From an uncultured Prevotella sp. (lineage in GTDB: Bacteria; Bacteroidota; Bacteroidia; Bacteroidales; Bacteroidaceae), in the NCBI GenBank assembly GCA_900314365.1, contig OMVH01000227.1, forward strand, positions 1-15,461: a stretch of 15,461 bases of DNA, in the 5' to 3' direction. Below are positions 1-7,677 of this stretch, one piece after another (position 1 is the first letter of the stretch; the number at the start of each line of letters is the position of its first letter). The position numbers and the translations under genes are program-made. Below the pieces are notes generated by a model. It saw only the letters and a list, made by a program, of their open reading frames with translations, was not told where the DNA came from and made no database searches.

Positions 1-50
1 CCCAAGGTCATCCAAAGCAGGAGGATGAACGTGAGGCGTGAATGCTTCAT
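1..50 (-). CDS. 5' end of an exported protein (signal peptide only)
   Basis: Only the first 16 codons and two further bases are inside the window. The frame begins MKHSRLTFILLLWMTLG: a short basic start followed by a hydrophobic stretch, the shape of a Sec signal peptide. It starts 37 bp downstream of the sugar transporter stop, on the same strand, so the two are probably co-transcribed. In Bacteroidota a gene in this position after a FucP-type transporter is often an exported glycoside hydrolase, but nothing of the mature protein is visible and no function can be assigned. The start is chosen because it is the only ATG that gives a signal peptide after the preceding stop. Confidence 0.6.
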   Translation of the reverse strand, partial: MKHSRLTFILLLWMTL

Positions 51-87
51 ATCGTGATGTGTGTTGAGCGGTTAGTTCTGAGTTTGA

Positions 88-1296
88 TTATTTGCGGGGC
101 TTCAATCCAAGCAGGCGCAGTGCGAAGGCGAGCACAACCACGTAGCCTGCCAGGGGGATGAAGAAGGGCAACACTAAGTTGCTGCAGTGGTCGGCAAGAT
201 AGCCCATGAGCAGGAATCCGCATCCGCCGATGGGAGTCATCATCAGCAGCGAGGAGGCACTCTTGGTGAGTGAGCCGAGTCCACGCAGGGCCAGAGCAAA
301 GATGGTGGGGAACATAATAGCCTCGAAAAGATAGTTCAGCGTCAGCGCCACCATGGAGACAACGCCAATATTGAGGAGTACCAGCACTATGCACACCACA
401 CTGCCCGTGGCGCAGATGGCCAGCATGCGCTCAGCCTTGACGGTGCGCATAATCCAACTGCCCAGGAAGCGGCCCACCATAAACACGGCCAAGGCACCGG
501 TGATGAACACCGAGGCCAGACGGTCGTCCATCCATCCCTCACCGGTAACGAAGTTGATGAAGTAGCTGTTGATGGATATCTCGCTCACCTCATAGGCCAG
601 CAAAGCCAACAGGCCGAAGAGAAAGAGCGGACGGTGGAAAAGACGGGCATAGCTGCCCTGCCCCGACTCGCTGCCACTGTCGTCGTGGCTGATTTCCGGC
701 AAGTCGGCACGGGAAAACACAATAGCGATGAGCAGGACGATGACGCCAAGAATGGTATAGGGCACTACCACACTGCCACCTCCGTCGCTGCCACTGAAGA
801 AATACTGTCCGACAACAAAAGTGGCGAAGAGTGAGCCCAGGCCGTTGAACGACTGCGAGAGGTTTAGTCGGCTCGTGGCGGTGTCGGCCGGCCCAAGCTC
901 CGTTACATAAGGATTGGCTGAAGTCTCAAGAAACACCAGACCGCAACCAATGATGAAGAGCGCCAGGAGAAAAGCGTAGAACGTGCCGGCCTCGGCACAG
1001 GGAATGAAGAGCAGAGCCCCCACTCCAAAGAGGATGAGTCCGAGCACAACGCCGTAACGGTAGCCACGCCGGTTGATGAACAGGCCGGCCGGGATAGCCA
1101 TAAGGAAATAGCCCAAATATGTAGTCACCTGAATAAGAGCCGACTGGGTGATGCTGATGTTCATGTCGTTCTGCAAATGCTTGTTGAGAACATCAAGGAT
1201 GGCTCGGGCAAAGCCCCAAAGGAAAAAGAGGGATGTGATAAGGACAAAAGGCAGCAGGAACCGCTTTGACGTGAGAGCCGGCTTGGGTGACTTCAT
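88..1296 (-). CDS. FucP-family sugar:H+ symporter (MFS)
   Basis: A 402-residue major facilitator permease, predicted to have 12 transmembrane helices and to bring a monosaccharide into the cytoplasm with protons. The first helix carries SLFFLWGFA (22-30) followed by ILDVLNKHLQ, placing Asp35 where FucP has its essential Asp46. The motif LETSANPYVTELGP (123-136) matches the FucP signature, with Glu124 at the position of proton-coupling Glu135. RLNLSQSFNGLGS (143-155) is also typical of the family. The longest open frame starts 21 codons upstream, but that extension is polar and overlaps AT-rich promoter-like DNA, so the ATG at 1296 is preferred. The substrate cannot be read from sequence: fucose, glucose/galactose and mannose are all transported in this family. 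The nearby GH92 mannosidase makes mannose attractive, as inference only. A weak promoter candidate lies upstream (TTG near 1360, TATATAC near 1333), but its -7 match is poor. Confidence 0.9.
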   Translation of the reverse strand: MKSPKPALTSKRFLLPFVLITSLFFLWGFARAILDVLNKHLQNDMNISITQSALIQVTTYLGYFLMAIPAGLFINRRGYRYGVVLGLILFGVGALLFIPCAEAGTFYAFLLALFIIGCGLVFLETSANPYVTELGPADTATSRLNLSQSFNGLGSLFATFVVGQYFFSGSDGGGSVVVPYTILGVIVLLIAIVFSRADLPEISHDDSGSESGQGSYARLFHRPLFLFGLLALLAYEVSEISINSYFINFVTGEGWMDDRLASVFITGALAVFMVGRFLGSWIMRTVKAERMLAICATGSVVCIVLVLLNIGVVSMVALTLNYLFEAIMFPTIFALALRGLGSLTKSASSLLMMTPIGGCGFLLMGYLADHCSNLVLPFFIPLAGYVVVLAFALRLLGLKPRK

Positions 1297-1396
1297 AACT
1301 TCAATATAGATGTTTTGTTTTCTGTTTTGTATATAATGGACGCTGTATGTAAACTTCAAATGGGCGAAGAACGCAGACGCACATCTGAACGGGCGG

Positions 1397-1432
1397 GGAA
1401 CCGCGGCCGGACAGCAGCTGTCAGGCGGTTCC
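1397..1432. repeat. Imperfect hairpin between aquaporin and sugar transporter
   Basis: The outer arms GGAACCGC (1397-1404) and GCGGTTCC (1425-1432) are perfect complements. An inner stem GACAG (1410-1414) and CTGTC (1418-1422) closes on a 3-nt loop, with unequal internal bulges between the two stems. No T-tract follows on the minus strand, so it is not a canonical intrinsic terminator. It could end or protect the aquaporin mRNA, or act in the leader of the transporter transcript. Confidence 0.5.
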
Positions 1433-1466
1433 TCTCCTTATGGGAACAGGACTGTGTTTACGGAGA

Positions 1467-1500
1467 GCAGCCCCAGGTAGAGTTTCCTCCCTGAGGCTGC
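1467..1500 (-). terminator. Candidate hairpin terminator after the aquaporin gene
   Basis: The arms GCAGCCCCAG (1467-1476) and CTGAGGCTGC (1491-1500) pair over 10 positions with one mismatch around a 14-nt loop, starting 8 bp beyond the aquaporin stop codon. The position suits a 3'-end structure, but the minus strand continues with TCTCCGTAAACA and has no run of T, so termination is uncertain. Confidence 0.4.
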
Positions 1501-1507
1501 GGTCAGC

Positions 1508-2239
1508 TTACTTCGTCTTTGTCACAGGCTCTATGACCTTCCACAGCATTGCGGCAAAGGCTCCACCTATCATTGGACCAACGATGAAAATCCAAAGATT
1601 GGTGAGCGCTGTAATATGGCCGTCGGTGAGCTGAGCGAACAGAGCCGGACCAATGGAACGGGCGGGATTGACCGATGTTCCGGTGTAGCGGATGCAGGCC
1701 AGATGCACCATCACGAGGGCGAAGCCAATAGCAACTCCGGCAAAGTTGTTGGTAGCGCCGTTGGTCTTCGAGGTTGCGCCAAGCACCACAAGCACAAACA
1801 CACAGGTGAAGATGATTTCAGCGGCAAATCCACCCCACACGGTCACCTGCTGACTCTGGCCAGAATCCGAAATCACGGTTTGCAAATCGTTGGCTCCAAG
1901 AGCACTTCCTGCCAAGTCGCCTCCGGCAAGCGTCACGAGGATATAGAGCAGGGCAGCTCCGATAAGACCGCCTATCACCTGGAAAAGCATGTAGTAGCCT
2001 GCGTCCTTACCGGTCATCTTACCGCTCAGATAGACTCCGAGCGTGATGGCAGGGTTGATGTGGCAGCCCGATATTCCACCGATGGTATAGCACATGGCAA
2101 GCACTGCAATACCAAAGGCAAAAGCCGTTCCTACTACTGACGAAGGGATGGAATTGTCACAACCTAAGCTCACGGCAGCACCGCAGCCCATGAGTACCAG
2201 CACCATGGTGCCAATCATTTCAGCCAAATACTTTTTCAT
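1508..2239 (-). CDS. aqpZ: AqpZ-type aquaporin (water channel)
   Basis: A 243-residue major intrinsic protein of the inner membrane. Both half-helix signatures are present: GCHINPAIT (59-66) and TSVNPARS (188-195). The selectivity-filter residues known from E. coli AqpZ (Phe43, His174, Thr183, Arg189) line up with Phe42, His179, Thr188 and Arg194. That pattern indicates a narrow water channel rather than a glycerol facilitator. The length is slightly above E. coli AqpZ, from a longer loop around residues 107-135. The first NPA loop has Cys59 where AqpZ has Gly. An upstream ATG at 2278 would add 13 residues, but it lies only a few bases from the -7 promoter element, so the start MKKYLAEMIG at 2239 is chosen. 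It has its own strong promoter and hairpins downstream, so it is probably a single-gene unit giving osmotic water exchange. Confidence 0.93.
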   Translation of the reverse strand: MKKYLAEMIGTMVLVLMGCGAAVSLGCDNSIPSSVVGTAFAFGIAVLAMCYTIGGISGCHINPAITLGVYLSGKMTGKDAGYYMLFQVIGGLIGAALLYILVTLAGGDLAGSALGANDLQTVISDSGQSQQVTVWGGFAAEIIFTCVFVLVVLGATSKTNGATNNFAGVAIGFALVMVHLACIRYTGTSVNPARSIGPALFAQLTDGHITALTNLWIFIVGPMIGGAFAAMLWKVIEPVTKTK

Positions 2240-2279
2240 ACTATTAAACGTAATAATGTTTTTGGAATGAATAAACACG

Positions 2280-2310
2280 CAAATATAGCAATTCTTTCGG
2301 GAGTGTCAAA
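2280..2310 (-). promoter_or_regulatory. Bacteroidetes-type promoter of aqpZ
   Basis: On the minus strand, TTTG (2310-2307) is followed after exactly 19 nt by TATATTTG (2287-2280), a perfect TAnnTTTG -7 element. Transcription should start around 2273, leaving a leader of about 34 nt before the ATG at 2239. Confidence 0.85.
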
Positions 2311-2332
2311 GAAAAATGACCTTTTTTTGGTC
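2311..2332 (-). terminator. Weak intrinsic terminator after the GH92 gene
   Basis: On the minus strand GACC (2332-2329), a loop of seven A, and GGTC (2321-2318) form a 4-bp stem followed by ATTTTTC, 6 bp beyond the mannosidase stop codon. The stem is short, so efficiency is doubtful. Its T-run abuts the -33 element of the aqpZ promoter, which packs the end of one unit against the start of the next. Confidence 0.35.
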
Positions 2333-2338
2333 GGCCCG

Positions 2339-4486
2339 TCACTCCATTCCTTTCTTGTGGCGGAATTCGAGTACCCCTCCCTGCATGATGTCTCTCACGC
2401 GTACGAAAGGCGTCTTCAGCCGCCGTCCGTTCCATCGCACGTCGGTGAGCGTCTTCCAGCGGCCCTGTTCGGGAGCCTTGACCACAAGCTTGCGACCACC
2501 GGACAATGCCAGCGTCAGCTCCTTGAAGGCGGGCATGCCAAGGGCGTAGACACCGGAGGCCGAGCAGACGGGATAGAAGCCGAGGCAGCTGAAGAGATAC
2601 CACGACGACATCTGGCCACAGTCGTCATTACCCGAAAGGCCGTCGATGCTGTTGTGGTAGTTGTCACGACGAATCTGCGGAATGCGCTCCTGCGTCTTGT
2701 CAAGGCGCCCGGCATAGTCGTAGAGATAGACGTAGTGGTGTCCCGGCTCGTTGGGATGCTCGTAGTGGCCTCCATCGAAGTTGGCATCGAGAGCTTTTAC
2801 GAAGGACTCCCTGCCACCGAAGAGTTTGATACCACCCTCCACGTCTTGCATGAAGCAGAAACGGTAAGTCCACTTGCCGCCCTCTGTGAAGCCCTCCTCC
2901 GGATTGTCACACCACTTGCCATCGCTGCCCCGGGCGCGGAAGAAGCCGTCGGCTGCATTCCAAAGCGTGGTGTAGTTGCGGGCTCTCCGCATGAGGTCAT
3001 CATATTTGTCCGTACGCCCCATAGCTCTGGCCATCTGGGCTATGCAGTAGTCGTCGAGGGCGAACTCAAGGGTGCGCGAAACCGATTCGCTCGTTTTGTC
3101 ATAGGCCACGTAGCCCCGGCTGAGGTAGTTGGTGAGTCCGCCACGGCTCTCGTAGTTGCCCGTCCATGGACCGCGGTCCGTCCAGCGGCAGTGGTCGTCA
3201 CCAGTGGGCGGCACATAGGCATCCTTGAGCAGAGCCTCCAGGGCTGTCTGAGTATCGAAATCACGAAAGCCGTTAACGTAGGCGTCAGCGATAACGGCAT
3301 CGGCGTGCGAGCCTATCATGATACCCGAATAAGTGGGATTGGGCCACTTAGGCAACCATCCGCCCTGCTTATACATGCTGACAAGCGCCTCCATCATACC
3401 GCTCACACGCTCCGGCTGCACGAGCTGTAGCCAGGGATGCTCCGAGCGGAAGGTATCCCAGAGCGAATAGTCGTCGTAGAAGGTGCCCTCGTGTACCTTG
3501 CTGTCAAAGGGACTGTAGTAGCGACCCTGCTCACTGAACTCGCGTGGGAACTGCAGTGTGTGCATGAAGGCGGTGTAGAAGATGGCCTTGTCGGTCTCTG
3601 AGGCTCCCGTGAGCTGGACCTTTCCGAGAAGGTCGTTCCACTGCTGCTTCACCTTCTGGCAGATGTCGTCGAAACTCTGCCCCTCTGGAATCTCCGCCGC
3701 AAGGTTGGCTGCGGCCTGGCTGCGGTCGATGAACGAGCTACCTACGCTCACAACGACGGGCTCCTCGCGGGGCTCGAAGGTGACGTAGGCACCGTTGTCG
3801 CACGTACCAAACTCCTTCACGGGAACGGAGAAGCGCAGCACGTAGGTGCAGGCTAACTTGGGATCGCGTGGTCCTATGCCGCCACCCTTCACGTGGTCAG
3901 GATTCATCTGCTCAGAGTTCGTGACCACAACTTCACGACGACTGGCATCCCAGCTGACGCTGCCCTGTCCCAGCTGCCGGAATGCCTCGATGAACAACTT
4001 GCCCTCACTCCGGGCAGGATAGGTGATGCGCAGCATGCTGCAGCGCGAGGTGGCAGTGAGTTCGGTGCGGATGTCGCCCTCTGCAGAGTTAAAGCTGAGA
4101 CTATAGTAGTAGGGCGTGGCCTTCTCGCGGTTGTGGTCGAGACTTACAGCTCGCGTCTCAGGGGCTGTACGCAGACGCCCGGTCTCAGGCATGAGGGTCA
4201 TGAAGCCGTAGTCGGCCATCCAGACAGCCGGCTGATGGGTGGCCTGGAAGCCTATCAGATAGGGGTCGTTGTAGCGGTAGACGGTGGCCGAGATACAGTT
4301 GCGCTGAGTGGCCGCCGACCATCCGGTCATAGCAAAAGGCGCCCCCACCTGAGGCCAGATTCCGGCGTAGTTGTACTCGTTGGGCGCATCTGTGCCAACG
4401 TACATGTTCACATAGTCAACATTGCCCGCCACGGCTCTCACCGAGAGCCACAACAGAACGGTAAAAGCATAAAGGTATCTTCTCAT
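2339..4486 (-). CDS. Exported GH92 alpha-mannosidase
   Basis: A 715-residue glycoside hydrolase family 92 enzyme. Family members are Ca2+-dependent exo-alpha-mannosidases that release mannose with inversion, acting on N-glycans or mannans. A signal peptide is visible (MRRYLYAFTVLLWLSVRAVA, then GN), pointing to the periplasm or cell surface; there is no lipobox Cys. Family motifs occur in order: YVNMYVGT near the N-terminus; SLWDTFRSEHPW in the catalytic barrel; TEGGKW (534-539), where Glu535 fits the general acid; HPNEPGHHYVYLYDYAG with NEP at 579-581; and GNDDCGQMSSWY from 619, which carries the Asp residues proposed to activate the catalytic water. The usual EGN near the acid reads EGG here, perhaps a subfamily trait. 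Linkage specificity cannot be read with confidence. The stop of the MutS-like gene lies 15 bp upstream of the start, implying co-transcription. The length is typical for the family. Confidence 0.95.
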   Translation of the reverse strand: MRRYLYAFTVLLWLSVRAVAGNVDYVNMYVGTDAPNEYNYAGIWPQVGAPFAMTGWSAATQRNCISATVYRYNDPYLIGFQATHQPAVWMADYGFMTLMPETGRLRTAPETRAVSLDHNREKATPYYYSLSFNSAEGDIRTELTATSRCSMLRITYPARSEGKLFIEAFRQLGQGSVSWDASRREVVVTNSEQMNPDHVKGGGIGPRDPKLACTYVLRFSVPVKEFGTCDNGAYVTFEPREEPVVVSVGSSFIDRSQAAANLAAEIPEGQSFDDICQKVKQQWNDLLGKVQLTGASETDKAIFYTAFMHTLQFPREFSEQGRYYSPFDSKVHEGTFYDDYSLWDTFRSEHPWLQLVQPERVSGMMEALVSMYKQGGWLPKWPNPTYSGIMIGSHADAVIADAYVNGFRDFDTQTALEALLKDAYVPPTGDDHCRWTDRGPWTGNYESRGGLTNYLSRGYVAYDKTSESVSRTLEFALDDYCIAQMARAMGRTDKYDDLMRRARNYTTLWNAADGFFRARGSDGKWCDNPEEGFTEGGKWTYRFCFMQDVEGGIKLFGGRESFVKALDANFDGGHYEHPNEPGHHYVYLYDYAGRLDKTQERIPQIRRDNYHNSIDGLSGNDDCGQMSSWYLFSCLGFYPVCSASGVYALGMPAFKELTLALSGGRKLVVKAPEQGRWKTLTDVRWNGRRLKTPFVRVRDIMQGGVLEFRHKKGME

Positions 4487-4501
4487 AAATACTATATAGA
4501 G

Positions 4502-6286
4502 TTAAGGTTCTGTGTTGTCGTCGGCCAGCATGCGGCGCAGCAGGAAAGTAGCATTCTGGTTGCGCGCCACTCCTGGTGTAATCTTATAGGAATAGGTGAC
4601 ATCGGCACCTAATTGTATCTCGAAGCAGAAGTTATGGATGCGCGGGCTCTCCATCTTTGAAAGCTCAAGGTCGTGTGTGGCCACAATTCCGCTCACGGGA
4701 CTCTGCATCACATGCTCAAGGAAAAGGCGTGAGCCGTTGAGTTTGTCGAGCGAATTGGTTCCCTTGAGTATCTCGTCAAGGATGATGAGTGTGCGCTTCT
4801 GCGTGGAACAGTAGTCAAGCAACTGCTGTAATCTGAGCAGTTCGGCATTGAAGTAGCTGATGCCACGAGTGAGGTCGTCGGTGGTCCGCATGCTCGTAAA
4901 GAGACCAAAATGCGATATTCTGAGGCTTTTCGCCATCACTGGCAGACCACACATGGCCATGACATAATTAATACCCACGGTGCGCAGGAAGGTGCTCTTG
5001 CCTGCCATGTTGGCACCGGTGATGATATAGAAATTGCGGTCGGCGATATTGAAATCGTTGCTTACGGCCTTCCTCCCTAAGAAGGGATGCCACAGCGATT
5101 GAGCCTCATAAACGATTCCGTCAGACTCCACCACCTTGGGCTTCACGGCTTCGGGCTCATTGTAGCGAAATGTGGCCATTGAGACAAGGGCGTCCATCAT
5201 TGCCACGGCGTCGGCCCACTGCTGGAGCCGGGAGGCCGACGACTCGCGCCAATGCAGGAAATCGGACAAGATAAACACGTCGCGCATTGCCAGGCTGTCG
5301 GTGATGAAGAGTCCGAGTATGTTGTTCCGGCTGTCCATCTTTTGAACGATTCGTCCGAAATGCCGTAGGGCTTCAGGTGCTCCTTCAAGCTGACGGAGAA
5401 TCTGCTGACCGTCTTCGGCCTTGAGGGACGACTGGCTTACGGTGAGGTTAACCAAGTTGCAGAACGACGGAAGCCGGTCGTGGAGTCTCCCGACTGAGCG
5501 CTGCAGACGGTGCAGAGGTCCGGAGGTAAGTGCCCAGGCAAGGAAAAACTGTGCCAGTCCCCACGTGATAGGGACGCCGACAGGGATATAGCTTAGGACG
5601 GTCGCTGCCACGGAAACGAAGAAGCCAGCCACAGAGAGGGCCGCAAAAAGACGGAAAGGCCGGCTCACGATGCAGGTTGGACAACTGACACCTTCCATCT
5701 GCGAAAGCACGTCGCGGAAATCAGTATCCACCTTATTCTCTACTCCATACGACTGGAAATGCTCGCGGAAATCACAGCGTGCCGCAAGCTCGGCTATGAG
5801 CGCATAGCGACCGGCCCGGTTGCTGACACTGCTCAGCTCCCTTGCCAGGACATCGCTGCCACCCGTAGTGGCGGTACGGCAGAGGCGGTTGTAGAGAGAT
5901 GCTGGACCGAAGATATCAAGGTCGAAGGTGAAGGGATGATGAGCATCCATGTAGCGTTCTCCATCGTCGAAAGCATGGAAGTCCCCTCGCCGATAAGCCT
6001 GTTCTCCTTCGTAGACCTTCAACAGAGCACGAGCCCGCTGCATGAGGCGCGTGTTTCTGCTGTCTGCTATGCGGACAACCACATAGGCAACAAGTGAGAG
6101 CACGGCCAGAAGGAGCGGAAGCCACCTGCTGTCGGTGATGGTGGACAGGGCTACGAAGCCCACAGCTGCCACGAAGCAGAGCACTTCGGACGTTACAAAC
6201 AAGGGGCTACGCTTGTGCAACCGCGAAAGTATCTGCCTCTGTCCGTCTGCACGCGACTCATAATAGATATCGAGCGATTGGAGCAT
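4502..6286 (-). CDS. Membrane-anchored MutS-family ATPase
   Basis: A 594-residue MutS-related protein that lacks the mismatch-recognition and connector domains of classical MutS. The C-terminal ATPase is intact: Walker A GANMAGKST (424-432), the N-loop segment SMRTTDDLTRGISYF, Walker B TLIILDEI with Asp504/Glu505, and the switch histidine in VATHDLEL. Residues about 118-150 (FDLDIFGPASLYNRLCRTAT) resemble the start of the MutS core domain. Four hydrophobic segments (about 30-49, 55-73, 211-231, 234-254) predict two helical hairpins in the membrane, which classical MutS does not have. Comparable proteins occur widely in Bacteroidota, usually annotated simply as MutS, and their role is not established as far as I know. 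It follows the DUF58 gene after 67 bp and precedes GH92 by 15 bp. DNA repair at the membrane is one possibility; a non-repair ATPase is another. It should not be equated with mutS. Confidence 0.88.
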   Translation of the reverse strand: MLQSLDIYYESRADGQRQILSRLHKRSPLFVTSEVLCFVAAVGFVALSTITDSRWLPLLLAVLSLVAYVVVRIADSRNTRLMQRARALLKVYEGEQAYRRGDFHAFDDGERYMDAHHPFTFDLDIFGPASLYNRLCRTATTGGSDVLARELSSVSNRAGRYALIAELAARCDFREHFQSYGVENKVDTDFRDVLSQMEGVSCPTCIVSRPFRLFAALSVAGFFVSVAATVLSYIPVGVPITWGLAQFFLAWALTSGPLHRLQRSVGRLHDRLPSFCNLVNLTVSQSSLKAEDGQQILRQLEGAPEALRHFGRIVQKMDSRNNILGLFITDSLAMRDVFILSDFLHWRESSASRLQQWADAVAMMDALVSMATFRYNEPEAVKPKVVESDGIVYEAQSLWHPFLGRKAVSNDFNIADRNFYIITGANMAGKSTFLRTVGINYVMAMCGLPVMAKSLRISHFGLFTSMRTTDDLTRGISYFNAELLRLQQLLDYCSTQKRTLIILDEILKGTNSLDKLNGSRLFLEHVMQSPVSGIVATHDLELSKMESPRIHNFCFEIQLGADVTYSYKITPGVARNQNATFLLRRMLADDNTEP

Positions 6287-6304
6287 AACTAATTATAATA
6301 TAAG

Positions 6305-6323
6305 ATGAATGCAGGGGATTCAT
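6305..6323. repeat. Small inverted repeat between DUF58 and MutS-like genes
   Basis: ATGAAT (6305-6310) and ATTCAT (6318-6323) flank a 7-nt loop within the 67-bp gap. It lies in the short leader of the MutS-like gene. No TAnnTTTG promoter element is visible in this gap, so read-through from the upstream operon is plausible. It may be chance. Confidence 0.25.
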
Positions 6324-6353
6324 GAATTTGTCTATAGACTATTCTGGGGCCGC

Positions 6354-7670
6354 TTAACCTAAGAGTTGGCGCGCTTTCATATCAAGATATTTGTTGACGA
6401 CATCCACGGTGAGGTTGTCAGGTGTGGTGATGATGCTCAGGATTCCCTGCTGTCGGAGAGCTTCCACAATGGCGTGCTGCCCTACCACATAGTGTGCAGC
6501 CATGACGCTCTGATAGTATTCCTCCGTGGTCACAGGTTGCTTCTGGATGAAATCTTTCACCTCTACATCCTCGAAGAATACCACAAGCAACCGGTTTCTC
6601 GTGTTGAGCTGCCGCAGATAAGCCAGCTGCCGCTGCATGCTCTTCATACCAGTGAAGTTCGTAAAGAGCACCAGCAGACTGCGTTTGTCCACATGCCGGT
6701 TCAGTCCGACGGCGAGAGCCGAAAAGTCAGTCTCAAGGAAGGAGGTCTGCTGCGCGTAGAGACTGTCGAGGATAACCTGCATCTGACCGGGCTGTCGCGA
6801 TGCAGGCACAAAGGTGCGGAAGCGCTCGTTGAACGTGGCCAGTCCGGCTTTGTCGTCCTTATGAATGGCCGCGAACGAGAGCATCAGTGAGGCGTTGATG
6901 GCATAATCAAGGAGCGTCATGCCTTTCCAGCTCTGCTGCATCACGCGTCCCATGTCGATGACACTGAACACCTGCTGTGAGCGTTCGGCCTGCCATACGT
7001 TGACCATCACCTGCGCCCTGCGGGCTGTGGCTGTCCAGTTTATCTGACGGTAGTCGTCGCCCTCCACATAGTCTCTTATCTGCTCGAACTCCATTCCGTG
7101 ACCTGCACGCCTTACTTTCTTGATACCGAACTCCGTGAGCCGGTTGTTGATAGCCAAGAGCTCATAACGGCGCAGCATCAGAAAGGAGGGATAGACTTTC
7201 ACATCAACGGGACTGCCGAGACTGTAGCGACGACGCACTAACTGCAAGGGGGTGCTGACGAAGACACGGATAACACCGAAACTATAAGTACCGCGCCGCG
7301 TCGGCCGGAGCCTGTATGTGACGCTTTTGCCTTCACTCGGCCGGAGTCTGAGCGTGAACCAGATGTCGCGCTGTTGGAATTGTACCGGTGCCTCGTCGAT
7401 GATAGCCACACTAACGCCGAAAGGATAATTGCTGAGCACACTCACCCTCACCTCGTTGTCATCACCATTCGAAAAGCGTGATGAACAATGCCGGGAAGCC
7501 TCGATCGACTTCGACGACCACAACAACACGCACTCCACCACCGTCACTATCAGCAGCAACAGCAGCAGTCCACGCCCCAAGTTGAAGAGCGGAGCCCACC
7601 AGTAGCCGCCGGCAATGACCAGGATGCAGAGGGCCAGGGCAAGGAAGAAACGGCGTGTGAGGAACATCAT
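6354..7670 (-). CDS. DUF58 membrane protein with degenerate VWA domain
   Basis: A 438-residue protein with two N-terminal transmembrane helices (about 8-24 and 33-51) and the DUF58 signature FEQIRDYVEGDDYRQINW (195-212). DUF58 proteins contain a von Willebrand A-like fold and are almost always encoded beside a MoxR ATPase, their presumed partner. The metal-site motif DxSxS of classical VWA domains reads DMGRV at 239-243. Both serines are lost, so metal binding in the usual way is doubtful; I recall similar forms in other Bacteroidota DUF58 proteins. It starts 7 bp after the moxR stop and is the last gene of the six-gene block. The ATG at 7670 is used; the adjacent in-frame ATG at 7667 is equally possible. 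The molecular role is unknown; an adaptor presenting membrane or periplasmic clients to MoxR is an inference from the family. Confidence 0.92.
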   Translation of the reverse strand: MMFLTRRFFLALALCILVIAGGYWWAPLFNLGRGLLLLLLIVTVVECVLLWSSKSIEASRHCSSRFSNGDDNEVRVSVLSNYPFGVSVAIIDEAPVQFQQRDIWFTLRLRPSEGKSVTYRLRPTRRGTYSFGVIRVFVSTPLQLVRRRYSLGSPVDVKVYPSFLMLRRYELLAINNRLTEFGIKKVRRAGHGMEFEQIRDYVEGDDYRQINWTATARRAQVMVNVWQAERSQQVFSVIDMGRVMQQSWKGMTLLDYAINASLMLSFAAIHKDDKAGLATFNERFRTFVPASRQPGQMQVILDSLYAQQTSFLETDFSALAVGLNRHVDKRSLLVLFTNFTGMKSMQRQLAYLRQLNTRNRLLVVFFEDVEVKDFIQKQPVTTEEYYQSVMAAHYVVGQHAIVEALRQQGILSIITTPDNLTVDVVNKYLDMKARQLLG

Positions 7671-7677
7671 GCAATCG

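Noticed and set aside
1297..1359. Upstream ATG extending the sugar transporter by 21 residues
   Set aside because: The extension is polar, precedes a typical FucP N-terminus and covers AT-rich promoter-like DNA.
2267..3430. Plus-strand open frame (387 codons) opposite the GH92 gene
   Set aside because: It is antisense to a gene with full GH92 motifs and has no family features; it starts within the aqpZ promoter region.
3893..4612. Plus-strand frame of 239 codons spanning the GH92/MutS-like junction
   Set aside because: It crosses two well-supported minus-strand genes and shows no domain.
4502..6286. Calling the MutS-like gene mutS or mutS2
   Set aside because: It lacks the mismatch-recognition domain and any Smr endonuclease domain, and has transmembrane segments, so neither symbol fits.
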